The position numbers and the translations under genes are program-made. The notes under the pieces are model-generated. The model worked only from the letters and a program-made list of their open reading frames with translations. It did not search any database and was not told the origin of the DNA. Below are positions 1-11,660 of a stretch of 64,000 bases of DNA, piece by piece. Within the stretch, counting starts at the first letter, position 1, and every line of letters starts with the position of its first letter. This DNA comes from Larix kaempferi. Taxonomy: Eukaryota; Streptophyta; Pinopsida; Pinales; Pinaceae. The stretch is taken from NCBI GenBank assembly GCA_027924585.1, contig BSBM01000151.1, positions 13,887,001 through 13,951,000 of the forward strand, read 5' to 3'.

Positions 1-777
1 TGTTGGTGTCCAATTTTGTCACTATTTTTTATCATTCAATTTACTCAAAGTGGTGTTATTTCTATCATTTCTGCTATAGTAAGTTGTTTTCTTAGCCATT
101 CAACACATTCAATAGTCCAGGTATGCACAAATTCACTTACCATGCAAATCTTGTTATGTTTCGTATATTATGGTTTATTTATGATTAAAATGATGTTTTT
201 GGGCATAATTAACACCTATGGTTTTAATTGACAGGCTACATTTTGCAAATGACCCATCATTCAGACCATGTGCTACGTGCTTCGCCTAAAACGCGTTTAG
301 CTCATCGTTCAGCCCTCCGTTCAGTCCTCGAAATCCATTGTTGACACATCTCAGACCATTGAATGAAGAGAAGGACACATGGGTTCTGTTCGACAGGAAA
401 TGGGCCTGGTTAATGAGCTATTGCACTAGAAGATCCATCCTTATGCTCGTCAAGCCTGACAGCACATCTCACGTCCACATGAACACTTTAACCTCCGATT
501 GGTTTGCGCATTCATCCTGGAATCATGCTCAGTATGCTGACGTAATTCCTGTGCCCATGTCAACACTCCAGTCCACTTATTCTCTTATTCGTTTGGCCAG
601 GAGTTACGCACACCTGTTCACGCTTGCTCAAGTTCATTCATGTCTTCATTCTGGAAGATGCTCGCCTACCCACGATTCAGTTCGCTAGCACACTGATTGT
701 CCACGTCTGAGTTAGATCGACGCTGTAGCTGCCCTGTGAAGGAACCAACCCCGTCAAATTCTGAAGGATGATCCTTG
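1..777. other. Intergenic sequence, no gene recognised
   Basis: No domain or splice-supported gene is visible. A plus-strand open stretch at 338-688 has no recognisable motif and looks like chance. Short CATTCAG/CGTTCAG motifs recur around 258-330 and again in altered form (CATTCAG, CATTCGG) around 1600-1655, which may mark decayed repeat DNA. Confidence 0.4.
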
Positions 778-1250
778 TGTTGGCATGTATCAATTAAATC
801 AATAGTTACGGTCATTTAAACACTTCTATTATTAGAGAGGTTGACTCTGTCGACCCTCTCACCTATTGTAACTTATAAATAGTCGTCCTTGTGATTGAGA
901 TGAGTTAGTTAGAGTCTTACTCTAAATTTTGGAATCTAGCTAGTTCGTAGTCGTAGATCGTGGAAGACAGAGTTTTGTAATTTTTCTCAAGTTAATGGAA
1001 GTAGTAGCTTGTTGATGTTCTGTTGGTAGTCGTTTAAGTTAAGCTAGTTGACCCTCTGATTGCTAGGAAGGGCCCCTCATCAACTGGAGGTTTTATTTAC
1101 ATTTTCTGCATTTCTTTTCTTGCAATTAATTAGTTTATTTCCTGTGTGTGTAATCTAATTCATTTTCCTGTGTGTATTATCTTCATTCCTCTGTAATTAA
1201 TATTCTGTTGTTAATACAACCTTCCTTCTTTTGAGTTAAAATGTTCGACC
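778..1250 (+). repeat. Possible LTR remnant with TATA box
   Basis: A TGTTGGCATG start near 778 is followed about 95 bases on by a good TATA box (TATAAATA at 874-881) and then a T-rich stretch, the order expected of U3-R-U5 in an LTR. No second copy, primer binding site or target duplication is present in the window, so this rests on layout only. It could equally be an ordinary AT-rich promoter-like stretch. Confidence 0.22.
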
Positions 1251-2764
1251 AATAGTTCAATAGTTTAATAATTTGCAGTTTGTTTTCAGTCCTTCTTCCA
1301 TCATCAGAGTTAGATATTGCTTCCAAATTATTCCATAGTTAGCATTCCTTTCTTTCCCTTCTCCTCTGTTGGTTCTTCTTCCTATTTGTTGTAGGTTAAT
1401 TCTTCCTTCTTCTATTCCAACCTTCTTCTTACTTCTTATCAAATCATTCTTCCTCTTAGGTAATGATTCGCATAGATAATTTCTTAGCCTCTAATAATCT
1501 CTCTACTACTTCCTTTGCACGGTAGGATCATTTGCATAAGCCAGCTGGTAATTAAATCATCCAAAAACTCTTCTTCCCCTCACTTTAAAACATTTTCCTC
1601 CATTCAGATTGTCATTCAGATTGCCATTCCGACCGACGTTCGGATCATCATTCGGACCTGTGTGTTTTCTGTATTATTTTAGGCCTTTTTCTTAATCTAA
1701 TTTCTTCGTCCTCTTAATCATCATTCTTCCCATTCCTCCTTAATAGTTTGAGATGTAATTTAATCTTGCTTTATGTTATTTGGATTTTTTAAATCAATTT
1801 TCATCATTATTTCCTCCGTATCCTCTTCTTATCTTTCTTCCAAACTTTAGTTCTTTAACTTGTCTTGTTACTTAGTTACTGTTCAGAATGTATGAATATT
1901 GTTTCTAAATAGTTTATTTCCAAGTTATAGCTGATAATTCTATTCTTTGAGTTGTTTTAGTTTGTTAATCTTAAGACTAGTTTCTATTTAATGAAGATGT
2001 TCATGTTGCAAGATCTGGAATAATAATAAAATATCTTTATCAAGTTTTCTACTTGCTTCCAAATCTAATATAGTTCAGTTTAACATCTTTGTTAAGTTCT
2101 TCTATTTTGTTTCTAACTTATATTAGTTTCATGTTGTTCACATATGGATAGACAATAGTTCATAATGTTTAAAGTTAGTGGTAGTTTGTTGATTTTTAGT
2201 TTACATTTGTTTGTAGGAGTTAAATTGGATTTACTTCCATTTAGCTTCCTTAATACATTTGAAAGTCATTACGATACATTTACTCCAATTCCCGATTACA
2301 TTTGATGTACGTAATCAAGAAGAATGGAATTAGATGGTTTAGTCTAGAATAATTTACATTTACAAGTTCTCCCTATTAAACATATAATATCCGTAGCTCT
2401 AATTCTATTCACAGTTGCTATCTGGAAGTTGAATTCAGTAGTTTTTTACTTTTCTAGAAGTAATTTGTGTTTCAGTATTTGTTTCCATCTTTCTTATTAA
2501 TTAACCATAGAACTAGAGTAGTATGATCTAGTACTATTCTGATCTGTGATTTAATTGTATTCTTAAATATTTAACTCAATTTTTCATTTTGAAAGATCTT
2601 TCGATCTTTTTCCTTACTAAACATTTTTTAGGTCTGACAAACCTGAAACTTTAGAACCTTTTCTACCTTGGCATATATTTTTCTTCAACTCTAAGTTTAC
2701 TGATCCTGGTTGATAATTAATATTAGGTGTTTTTATGCGAGATAGCTCACACACCCAACAACAC
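1251..2764. other. Pyrimidine-rich intergenic sequence, nothing recognised
   Basis: The stretch is rich in T and TTC tracts on the plus strand and has no long reading frame or repeat pair that I can see. The minus-strand frame at 1257-1442 is low-complexity and probably spurious. Confidence 0.4.
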
Positions 2765-2960
2765 GATAAGGAGGAAATCACCTAAGTATTGGAGGAACGT
2801 GAAGTTGGATGCACAGGAAGTTTCCAGAAGAAGGAATATTTAGTCCGATGGAAAGATGATGAATTGAAGGAGGTGAAATTGATTTCATAAGAACAATACA
2901 GGAGACTGACAGAGCAGTCAAGTTATTTTTCACCTGGGGAGTCTGATGCAGGAGCATCGG
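2765..2960 (+). pseudogene. Ty3/gypsy integrase C-terminus with chromodomain, remnant
   Basis: The plus strand encodes a short piece resembling the chromodomain at the end of chromovirus integrases: an acidic VLEEREV segment, then KEYLVRWKDDE, where YLVRW is the hallmark of the domain. In the family this domain binds histone marks and guides integration. The reading frame is interrupted by stops (for example before VLEERE), and no integrase catalytic core lies upstream in the window, so this is only the 3' end of pol. A polypurine-like tract and candidate LTR follow directly, as expected for a pol end. Confidence 0.5.
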
Positions 2961-3000
2961 GGCCTAGGAAAAACAATCGAAGTTGATCGACAAAATGAAG

Positions 3001-3877
3001 CCGACCAGGGGGAGTGCCGATGACCACTGGTGCAAAGTAAAATGGAAGTCAAAGCTAGGTAGCCAAGCAGAATTTGTCGATGAGCGGTCAACAGGAGAAA
3101 GTTTGAGGGTCAAAAAGGTATGAGGTCGATAAATGGCAAGGAGTAGAAGTGGAGGCATCGAAGGTCGACATTTGGTCGAACAACGACACTGACGGATTGT
3201 GACAGGGGCCAAGCGTGGAGGATGGGGTGGAATGGAAGTCATAGAGACTAACTAAAGCTGACAAATGAAGTTGAGGGATGACAGAGTGCAGTATGGTCGA
3301 GGTATGTGATGGGGCCAACAACTGTAGCAGAGTCAGAGAAGTGCAGAAGTCAAGGAAACCTACTTAATAGTCATTCGTGGTTATTGAGGAAGTTATAAGT
3401 AGTTATGAAGGTGGTTGGGATCATGCCATATGTCACTATAGGTGGAGGTTGTGAAGCATGACCAGGGGGCATTTACAACTATAGGTCTGCAAGATCAGGG
3501 AGAATTCAACGGACAAAGGAATGATGTCTCGGGGAAGCAAGTCAGAGTGGAACTCAGAAAGAGAAGCAGAGGAGAGTAGAAGACTAGCACTGTGAAGGAA
3601 CAGAGGGAGGGATCGACAAATTGCTCTCTACAGGATCAGAGGATCACACACAGTCGAGAAACACACTGAGAGACAGAGTTTCAGTTCTGTATATTGTAAT
3701 AGGATAAGTACTACTTGTTTATTTTCTTTGCATTTACCATGGTAACACTGCAATTGATTCAAGTAATAGAATCCAACTTCTGGCATTCAGTTCACATCCA
3801 TTCTATGTGAGCACTCTGTGTGTTTTTTGTGTGTTATTGTTAAGCAAGAGGGTCTGACCGATTTTCCTTGTGCCAAA
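3001..3877 (+). repeat. Candidate 3' LTR with polypurine tract
   Basis: Just after the chromodomain remnant is CCAGGGGGAG (about 3005-3014), a plausible polypurine tract, followed immediately by TG, the usual first bases of an LTR. A T-rich R/U5-like section (3690-3870) with TGTATATTGTAATAGG and repeated GTGTGTT follows, and a CCTTGTGCCA end is possible near 3877. No matching 5' LTR is in the window, so both ends are estimates. Confidence 0.35.
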
Positions 3878-4419
3878 AAATATCCAAGCTTTAAATAAAA
3901 AAATGGTAAAGTTTAAAGTTTGGACACTTAAATTTACTTTTTTCAAATAAGTGGGTTCCTTACAACTCTATATTTATTATCGAAGAATAATTGAAGCCGT
4001 GTACTATGGATTCCATATATATGTCCAAATCTTGGACTAAATGTTCTTTTTTTGAAATGGAGTTTGAATATATGAATACCTTTAAAAATTACAATAAATT
4101 TTGTCCAATGTCTGGGGAATGATTTATTATGGAAGAATATCAACGTAATCCACAAATACAAGTACATAAATCAGAGAGCAAACTGAGAAATTATGAAGCA
4201 GACAATAGACAATTATAGTTTGGGATTAAAAAGGAGAATTATTTTTATGAGTTTACAGAAAAAGAGAATCATTGCCTAAAAAATTAAAATCAAAAGTTAG
4301 TTCAAGATAGAATCAATACTTTTAGAAGAAATTATTAGACAAGGATGAATACATATCACGCTTGAAAAATCATAGTCAAAATTTACTAGAAAAAATCAAG
4401 AAGTCAAAAGACAAAAAAC
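3878..4419. other. AT-rich decayed sequence left of the TRIM
   Basis: The plus-strand text at 4190-4410 keeps a lysine/glutamine-rich, coiled-coil-like character in broken frames, similar to the open frame right of the miniature element at 4912-5109. The two may be halves of one decayed coding region split by that insertion. No family is recognised. Confidence 0.3.
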
Positions 4420-4568
4420 TGTTAAAGTTTTCCATTACACAAAACATGCATATTTTAGTAAACTTCCAAACCAAGCACATAACCTTGAGCTGTAGGTTAT
4501 TCTCATGTTTACAAGGTGGTGTTTAGTCCACAAGATCAATGCCTATGGGTACAGTATTTTTTCCAACA
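4420..4568 (-). repeat. TRIM 3' LTR
   Basis: On the minus strand it begins TGTTGGAAAA directly after the polypurine tract and ends CTTTAACA, giving canonical TG...CA ends and a length of 149 bp. It aligns over most of its length with 4625-4781. Confidence 0.7.
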
Positions 4569-4597
4569 CCCTTCCTTCAATGTGACTCGAGGGAATT

Positions 4598-4623
4598 GAA
4601 TCTGGTCCAAGGCTCTAATACCA
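4598..4623 (-). other. TRIM primer binding site (Met-tRNA type)
   Basis: The minus strand reads TGGTATTAGAGCC, one base from the plant consensus TGGTATCAGAGC complementary to the 3' end of initiator tRNA-Met, and it sits one base from the LTR end. Confidence 0.7.
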
Positions 4624-4624
4624 C

Positions 4625-4781
4625 TAGTTAAGGTTTATCGTTACACCAAAAATTGAAGATTTTAGTAAACTTCTAAACCAAGAACATAACCTTGAGTCAG
4701 AAGTTAGTTCCATGTTTCTAGGGTGGTAGTTAGTCCACAACATCAATTCCCATAGGTGCAGTGGTTAGTATAAAAAATCAA
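4625..4781 (-). repeat. TRIM 5' LTR
   Basis: This copy aligns with 4420-4568. Its end next to the primer site reads CCTTAACTA, a one-base change from the CA end. The outer end near 4781 is diverged, so that boundary is approximate. Confidence 0.65.
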
Positions 4782-5648
4782 GGCAATATAATATAGAACA
4801 ATAAAATCAAGGTCTTGAAAAGAAATTATCCCAAAAATATAAAGACAACTCCATCCTAAGGAACCTTAATTACATATTTCTTGATCAAATTAAAAGATTA
4901 AGGGACAATAAATGGAGAATCTAGAATCAACAAATAAACATGACAAGTCAGATAATAAGGAAGAACTCTTATGTTTAAGGCGACAAAATCAAGCCTTACT
5001 TACACAAATTAAAAAGTCAAAGCATTATAGGAAATATTTACATGAAGAGTTAGATAACATACAATCATTAGTTGATAAAGTAATGATGACTAACCAAATA
5101 GAGAATTGATCAAACACTCAAATTCAAACATAAAAAAATGGAACCAATGTAGAGTCAGTTAATGCTCAAATTCAAAAGAATGGTTATATTGACAAATCAC
5201 TACAAACATCAAGAGAAAATTATTCCAAGGAAAAATCACAAAATATTAGGATGCATTATTTTCATCCAAATCACAACAATCAATATGGAGAATGGAAAGA
5301 TCAAAAGATATATAAATAATATTTTTCTTGTAAACGGACGAACTACATATGTGAAAAATAAGAGAGACAAAATCAACAACTTGTGTGGAAGCCGAGAATC
5401 AAAAGTTCCATCCAAACATTGGATCAACAAAAAGTTCCATGAAATATCAACTTGGGGTGAACTGATTCATAGTTGATGCAACAACTTTACTTGGGAATTT
5501 GTAAATCATATCATCTTGTTTCTTCACACGTCGCGGTTATAAGAACGAAATATCTTGAGAAGACATTGCGAGCCAAAACAAGAGTTTAAGGGAGGCTTTT
5601 CAATAATTATGCTTTCAGGGAAAAACATTTTTTAGAGGAAGGCAATGT
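4782..5648 (+). pseudogene. Decayed coding region, coiled-coil-like; family unknown
   Basis: The clearest open part is 4912-5109 (65 codons), a charged K/E/Q/L-rich peptide of coiled-coil character. Downstream frames are broken. Near 5600-5645 one frame carries FREKHFLEEGNV, loosely like the tail of some gypsy integrase/chromodomain regions. I see no catalytic motif. It may be a retroelement gag or pol remnant, split by the miniature element on its left. The function is not assignable. Confidence 0.3.
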
Positions 5649-5649
5649 A

Positions 5650-5668
5650 ACACACACACACACACACA
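5650..5668. repeat. AC dinucleotide microsatellite
   Basis: About nine AC repeats are visible, followed by ATATAA. Confidence 0.9.
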
Positions 5669-8288
5669 TATAAGGGACACATCCCTAAATGAAAAAATTC
5701 TATAATCCTTTAGGGTTTGTATTTACAACACTATCATTGTATATTCAATCATCTCATCATTTCATATTATATTTTATTCCTATTCTTATGGATTATTTTA
5801 TGTTGTCATATATATTTTGGATATTGACTATATGAACTAGATTGGTTTGTCACAACATTGATTAGATAAACTATTGCGATGGATCCAGAAGACACTCTTT
5901 ATCAAAACATTGATTGTAGATGAATGATAAATGAAAAACTCTTGTCACTATGTTTTGCACATCTCCAATCTTGGATCACTGAAGAAACCTACAAAAATCA
6001 AACTCCACATGCATAGAGGAATGATAAAAACTTGAGATTTTTATATTTCAAATCCCACATAGAAGTTAAATGGTAGAACTAATATTTTATGTAGATTTAA
6101 AGGTCATAACTTAGATATCAACCCTTTTGATTTCTCTAGCATATGGGTACACAAATGATGGATCCCTCCTCTAGACCTATTGGTCTCAATTTATATCCTA
6201 TGTAAGGTGATTGGCATATTTGGTAGTGGGTTTGTGAGGAGTATAAAGGTATGGATCGCAGAAACCCAACTCAGGACTATGAGAATTTTTGTGAATTTTA
6301 TCTTTTTGAAATATTTCCAATGGAAACACTATTTTTTTTATAGCAAGGTGCATATAAGACACTCCTTTCCTTTATGAAAGATGTTTCTTTGTGTAAAAAG
6401 TATCGATTCAAGGAATTTTGAGTAAGGAATCACTGTACTTGGTTGATTTTTAGACAGTATGAACATTATTGACTTAATGGTGCCAAATCATGCTTTAACA
6501 ATGTGTGTATGAACCTCTTTAGTAAAGCTCAAATACGACTCCTTGAAATCCATGGTGACTAGCCCACGGTGCATAACCATTATGCCCACAAAACCATATC
6601 ACAACCACCCATATCTATTGCAAACATATGAGTTTTGAGTTGAGAGTCCCCCAATTGAAGTTTCACTTTTTTACATTTACCTCTATATTTCATCATATAT
6701 CCATTGGCTATCATAATTTTAAATTTTTGCATTGGGTGTACATAGAAATGGAGTCCTTCAACCATGTGTCTATGAAAAAACAAATGTGGGTGATGCTTCT
6801 TTCAACCAAAACAATCACTTTTTTTTTTATGTGGTCCATAAATTTTATGGTTTTAGGAGAAGAAATTCCAAATAAAGCATGAACCAAGATTAGGGGTTCT
6901 TCCTAATGAACTTAAAGTTCCATGTATACCTATATTCTAGGGTCATTGTCTACTACCATTAACTTAGCGGCATCTTCCATAGTGTTTTCTTTTAATTGGG
7001 TGGAAGAGGTGACATCAATTATAAATAATTTATATTATTTGAATTTATTATTGAGGACATACTTCTTATGACAATTATAATAGTGTTTGTGTCAATGATA
7101 CTCTGCCATTTGTATTAGAGACAACTATTGGAATTTCATGAGATAAGAGGGAAAAGTGTTTGGGGGGAGTGCATAGTGAATGGTGAGTGTAGGGCATCAA
7201 ACATAGTCTTTTTTGTTATGCATTGATTATTATCTCCACTTATTGAGTTTGTTGAGAGGCCACCAACTAGGTAGTGGGTTTATACATCCTAACTTGTTCT
7301 CGAATATCCCCCCTAATGAAACTAATGAAAATTTATTTATAAAAGAGAATCAGTTAATCCCCATGTATGGATTGTTAATTGCTTAAAGGTCGTGATAAAG
7401 TCCATTATTGAACTTGTTTAGTGCAACTTGGTCAACAAGGCCAAACAAGGAGTATCTCACTCAAAATGATCATATATGGATTGAATAAATTTACTTCATG
7501 CTATGTAGTCACCATAGGATTTTTATTGTCATTCCCACCATTTCCATCATTCTAGATCCAAATAAGATACCCCCACTCTATGTTTCACCATGTCACAAGT
7601 AATGCCATGGCAGTAAAAGTAGTGTTCCATTTGGATGACCTAACAAGAGGGTTCAAAACCATAAAAAAATTTCATGTCCACTTTAGGAAAGTGGTTCAAA
7701 TTATTATCAGTGAATGGTATTTTATGGATGTGAGGACTGGAAAGCAATTGTTTAATGTGAAAATATCCATCCTTCAAAGATTCCTCACTAGGTATCGCTA
7801 TGTATAGGTCATTCCATTATTTATCAACTAGGAGAAAGTGAGTTGTTAGTTAATTGATTTGTTTTTTCATACTCCCTAGAGGGGCCACAATATTTTGTAT
7901 GGTTTTTATTGATTCTTAGAGTGTGGAAATCTCTTGATCCTATTAAGAAACAATGTTTTTGAGGTTTTCTTAAGGTGTCGAGTATTGATCACATAGGTTG
8001 TCAATTGTTATCAAGTTGCATGGTGTTAGAGTGGGTCTTCATGCTATGCATGAGTTCTCCCAAAAATATTACTACGAAGTGAAACCATGGTGATCGATGT
8101 CACCCAAGGAGTCTAATGAGGTAGGTCATCCACTGTGTGACAAATCCCTTTGTTATTCAAAGACATTGAAAAAAAATTCCAACTTAAAAAGAAAATTCTA
8201 AAATTTTGGTGTGTGCTTGGCCCAGGAAAGTGATATGATACCACTTCTAATTTACTTAACACTGGAGTTATCAATAAAAATGACATGT
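5669..8288. other. Gene-free AT-rich stretch, nothing recognised
   Basis: About 2.6 kb with only short frames (for example 6628-6882, 7580-7807), none with a recognisable domain, repeat partner or splice structure. It is the flanking sequence into which the long gypsy element at 8289 inserted, at least on this side. Confidence 0.4.
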
Positions 8289-9213
8289 TGTGCAAGAAAA
8301 TACCTTATAGTGGGGGAGATGACAATACCAATTTACATGGAGTGACATGTAAATACATTCATGTTTTTCATTAATTACTACGAATGGAAAGAGATTAGAG
8401 TTCTGAAAGTTGTACCTTTTAACGATGGCTAGTCCTAGATTTCTTCCAATCTTCCACAGTGATGAACCTTCAAAACAAGTTAAGCTTCCTCAACGTATCT
8501 TGATTGCAAATAGATAACGAAATTGGAAACAATTAAACATTAATCACAATCGGCCATTCAATCAAATAGACATTCAATTGGGACAGGAAGGGTATCTCCA
8601 CCTTTTATTGTCAAAGAAATGTAGATAAGTACAGATATACCTGATCTGTCTAGACAATTCTGCAACTGAGTCCTGGGCTCTTCCTCCTCACAAAGACTTA
8701 GTAATTCCTCCAGCGTAACAACAATTTCTTCTTCCTTCTAGGCCCCTCTCTCATGGCTTCCCCTTGTATTTATGGCACAAGGTTGGCAGTTGAATTCGAG
8801 AGGTGGTTGAATTGGGAGGTTGGGGAAGTTTCAAAACCAAATTCAACTAATCCCAATTCGTAATATTAATATATTTTTTCATTTCATCTTAAAATGTGCG
8901 CGGGTTTCATACAAATAGACTAGAGCACAATATGCAACTTCTGCAGTTGACAACCAACATTCACAACATTTTGGAGGATGTGCACGGGTTGTCTTCAATA
9001 AGACCAACGTTCATAACGCTATATGACTGTGGAAATAGTAGTGCACACATAGTGAAAACTATATAAAAAATATGTTTTTCAGCTGAAGAATGTGATCTCA
9101 GCAATAACTCATCTAGGATCAACCTATCTCTTTTATCCATAGTGTCCTTTTGTGTGATCGAAAGAGCAATGTGATCATGGACGGAGAAGTGCATATTTGA
9201 CCTATAAAAGATG
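8289..9213 (-). repeat. Gypsy 3' LTR
   Basis: It matches 27635-28561 along its whole length. On the minus strand it ends TTGCACA (8289 side). Its start at 9213 reads CATCTTTTATAGG where the other copy reads TGTCCGTTATAGG, so the expected TG is mutated to CA here. The homology stops sharply at both ends. Confidence 0.88.
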
Positions 9214-9626
9214 CTCCCTAATGTGTGAGGTCAGAGGGAAACGATGGCCTAAATACATTGTAATTATAAGTCAGAGGAGGAGCAAGAAACCGTAGGACGA
9301 AGTCACAAAAGTACGTGAAACAATGATCAAGGTCAGCGAGCAATTACAACCTTGACATCATATAGATGTTCGGTTTGATACAACATGATCTCCGAAACAT
9401 AACTGGGAGATGTATATATAGCATGGCCACGGAAATACAATCGTGGATCCATGTCCAAAATGAGAGATCATAGCCATAACAACAACCTGTATCTATGTCT
9501 CATGCAGAGCCAAAATGAATGAGGCTCAGTCTTGCACAGATTGGGTGATAACATAAATATGGTGATCCTATCAGAGTCCCAATATCTTCATCCAAACAAC
9601 CCAAGGTACAAAGCCTAACCACGTGA

Positions 9627-9880
9627 ATAAATGAGCTGGAGTCGAACATGGTTGGTATCGTTTATACCGATCATTGATGTATACCGTTAACAAACACGAG
9701 GGCTTCCATCGATAATGATAATGGGGCCCAAGGTACCTAGTACATTCCAATAAGTGTGAATAAGTGGACTTGAAGTCGAACACTTGAGGAACCTGTCGAA
9801 TAAGAGACATTGATGTATTCCCATTATTCAACAATGAGGGAAACTGCCATTGATGACTGCAATCCTCAAGGTATGTTCTC
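9627..9880. repeat. Degenerate tandem duplication, about 135-bp unit
   Basis: Two adjacent units share GTCGAACA, CATTGATGTAT, AACA-GAGGG and a C-CAAGGTA stretch in the same order. They are quite diverged, so the duplication is old. Confidence 0.5.
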
Positions 9881-10823
9881 ACTGGTGTTTTCTTGTTTAT
9901 AGAGTCTAACAAACTTAAACAATCCTCTATATACCCTCTCATGGATTTCTCATCGATCCCGAGTAGGTGAATGCTCACTTGGTGTTTTCATGTTTCGAGA
10001 GTCTGAAAACCCTAAAGAAGACTCCAAAAGGTCCTTTTTCATACAGTTAGTCTCCTCACCCGAAAAAGTGTAAAACAATGAGATAAGAACTCTTCTAGCC
10101 ATGGATGACTAGAGTATACATTTTTCGTAGCTAATCCACAAAAGTCCGGAAAAGGGGTAAACTTATACTTAAGTGGATGTTCCTTCAATTCCTTTAACGA
10201 GTCTGAAGAGAACAAGCAAACTCAACAATCTTGTTTGTTTTTGAAAAGTCAAAACAAGGGCTTAAAAAGACTTAAAAAACTTCAAGGATCGTAGGTTCAT
10301 GACCTGCCAGATAATCGAATCTAGACAACCAAGTTAGTAACCGAGACAAATTTTCTAAATGACAAAATACTGAAACAATATGGTACCTTTATTGATCTGC
10401 CAATGAAGAAAACAAGCCTTAATAGATCCATGTTTACAATATAGTGATAATTTGAAATATATAATTTCTTCAATCCACCAAAATTTTTAAAATATTAGTG
10501 AATTAAAATAACATTTTAAAAACAAAATGAAACTATACCCTTTGTGGAAAAGTGGGTAAAAATTTTAAAAACAATTCTTATAAATAGTTTCATTTCTAAA
10601 AATCAAATATCACAAATTGGAGTTTTAGGGAAAAGTGTGGAGAAAACCTCAAGCTACCTCTGCTCATTGCGATTGAACAAGGTCACCAATCCAACTTCTG
10701 CTTTCACCAAGTAAGTAGTCTCATCCTATACTTGCATTTACATATAAAGTTTTTAAATTTTAGTGGTCAAAATCATTTTTAATGATGTTTTAAACTCGTT
10801 TGTGCGTATGCGCTAGTTGGTTT

Positions 10824-10867
10824 GCAAGAGACTGGCGCACTCAACAAAAGTGCGCTAGTCTCCTTGC
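10824..10867. repeat. Inverted repeat (hairpin) containing a GACTRGCGCAC motif
   Basis: GCAAGAGACTGGCGCAC (10824-10840) is followed nine bases later by GTGCGCTAGTCTCCTTGC (10850-10867), nearly its reverse complement with one mismatch and one bulge. The same AGACTAGCGCAC word recurs in the LTRs and leader of this element. Confidence 0.7.
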
Positions 10868-11018
10868 AGGACAGTCACGTTTGGGACGCCACTGTCCATT
10901 GTAGATAGTAGTGCACACCGCATAAACTAGTGAAAAACATTAATAATGACCAACGTTTGATGCTTTAATGGCATGATGGTGCTTGTATGGCATGAAAGGG
11001 AACATGAGGAGATGTATC

Positions 11019-11648
11019 TGTTGATGTATTTGTAACTTCAAAAGATATTCACTTGTATATGTATTTGTACTTTATTTTATCCCCAACAGATATGTATTAT
11101 TCCTCTGATTGGAAGTGTTGCTAGTTGTACTTGCAAGTGTCGCAAGTTATATTGTAAGTGTCGTAACTTATACTTGATGGGTTATTAGACCACCTTGGTG
11201 GGGTCCGCCCTGTATGAGTCATGTGGGTTAAAGGGTTATTAGACCACCCTAGTGGGGTTTGGCCTAGTCAACATTATGTTAAGTGGTTAAGTTGGGGCCG
11301 ACCTAGATAAAGTTAAAAGACAAGTGAAGTAGTGTATAAATAGAGAGTGTGTCTCTCTCATTTTACACATTCTCTCATTCAATCACTTCGCATTAGTGAG
11401 AGAAGAGGAGGGTGCACGCAAGTGGAGGAGGAGCATGCTGCTGAAGATATCTATCTCTTGGGTTTGATCATTGTGATCCTTGTATTGATGCTTATTCTAT
11501 CTTTGAGGAAGTTGCGGGGTTTTTCACCTTCTTGGTTTTCCCCGGTGAAATGTTTCTTGTCTCTTGTCTCTTATGCTTGATATGCTGTACATGTTATTCA
11601 TTCAGTTAAGATCCTAGATCCATTGAATTAAATAATGAAAAAATAACA
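11019..11648 (+). repeat. Copia 5' LTR
   Basis: It runs from TGTTGATGTATTTG to AAATAACA. A TATA box (TATAAATA, 11335-11342) stands in the middle after a GC-richer U3 with two TATTAGACCACC repeats (about 11186 and 11238), marking the likely promoter. Transcription would start about 30 bases on, within the CTCTCTCATTTTACACATTC stretch. Confidence 0.9.
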
Positions 11649-11660
11649 TGGTATCAAAGC
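11649..11660 (+). other. Copia primer binding site
   Basis: TGGTATCAAAGC begins at the first base after the LTR. It differs by one base from the complement of plant initiator tRNA-Met, the usual primer of Ty1/copia elements. Confidence 0.88.

Larger units (their letters stand above)
4420..4781 (-). mobile_element. TRIM: miniature LTR retrotransposon
   Basis: Two direct repeats of about 150 bp flank a core of only about 56 bp. Read on the minus strand, the order is 5' LTR (4781 to 4625), a primer binding site TGGTATTAGAGCCTTGGACC (complement of 4604-4623, the initiator-Met-tRNA type), a polypurine-like GAAGGAAGGG (complement of 4569-4578), and a 3' LTR starting TGTTGG. That is the complete plan of a terminal-repeat retrotransposon in miniature, which encodes no protein and depends on enzymes from other elements. 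The repeats are roughly 80% identical by eye, so the insertion is old. No clear target duplication survives. Confidence 0.72.
9214..10954 (-). other. Gypsy 3' non-coding internal region
   Basis: In element orientation this lies between the antisense ORF and the 3' LTR. It has no long frame. It holds a degenerate tandem duplication (9627-9880), a second pair of similar stretches (about 9870-9915 and 9970-10010), and a strong hairpin (10824-10867). A stretch around 10905-10935 (AGTAGTGCACAC...TAGTGAAAA) resembles part of the LTR at 9029-9055. Confidence 0.5.

Noticed and set aside
338-688. 116-codon plus-strand frame
   Set aside because: No domain, no splice or codon-use support, and composition like the surrounding repeat DNA.
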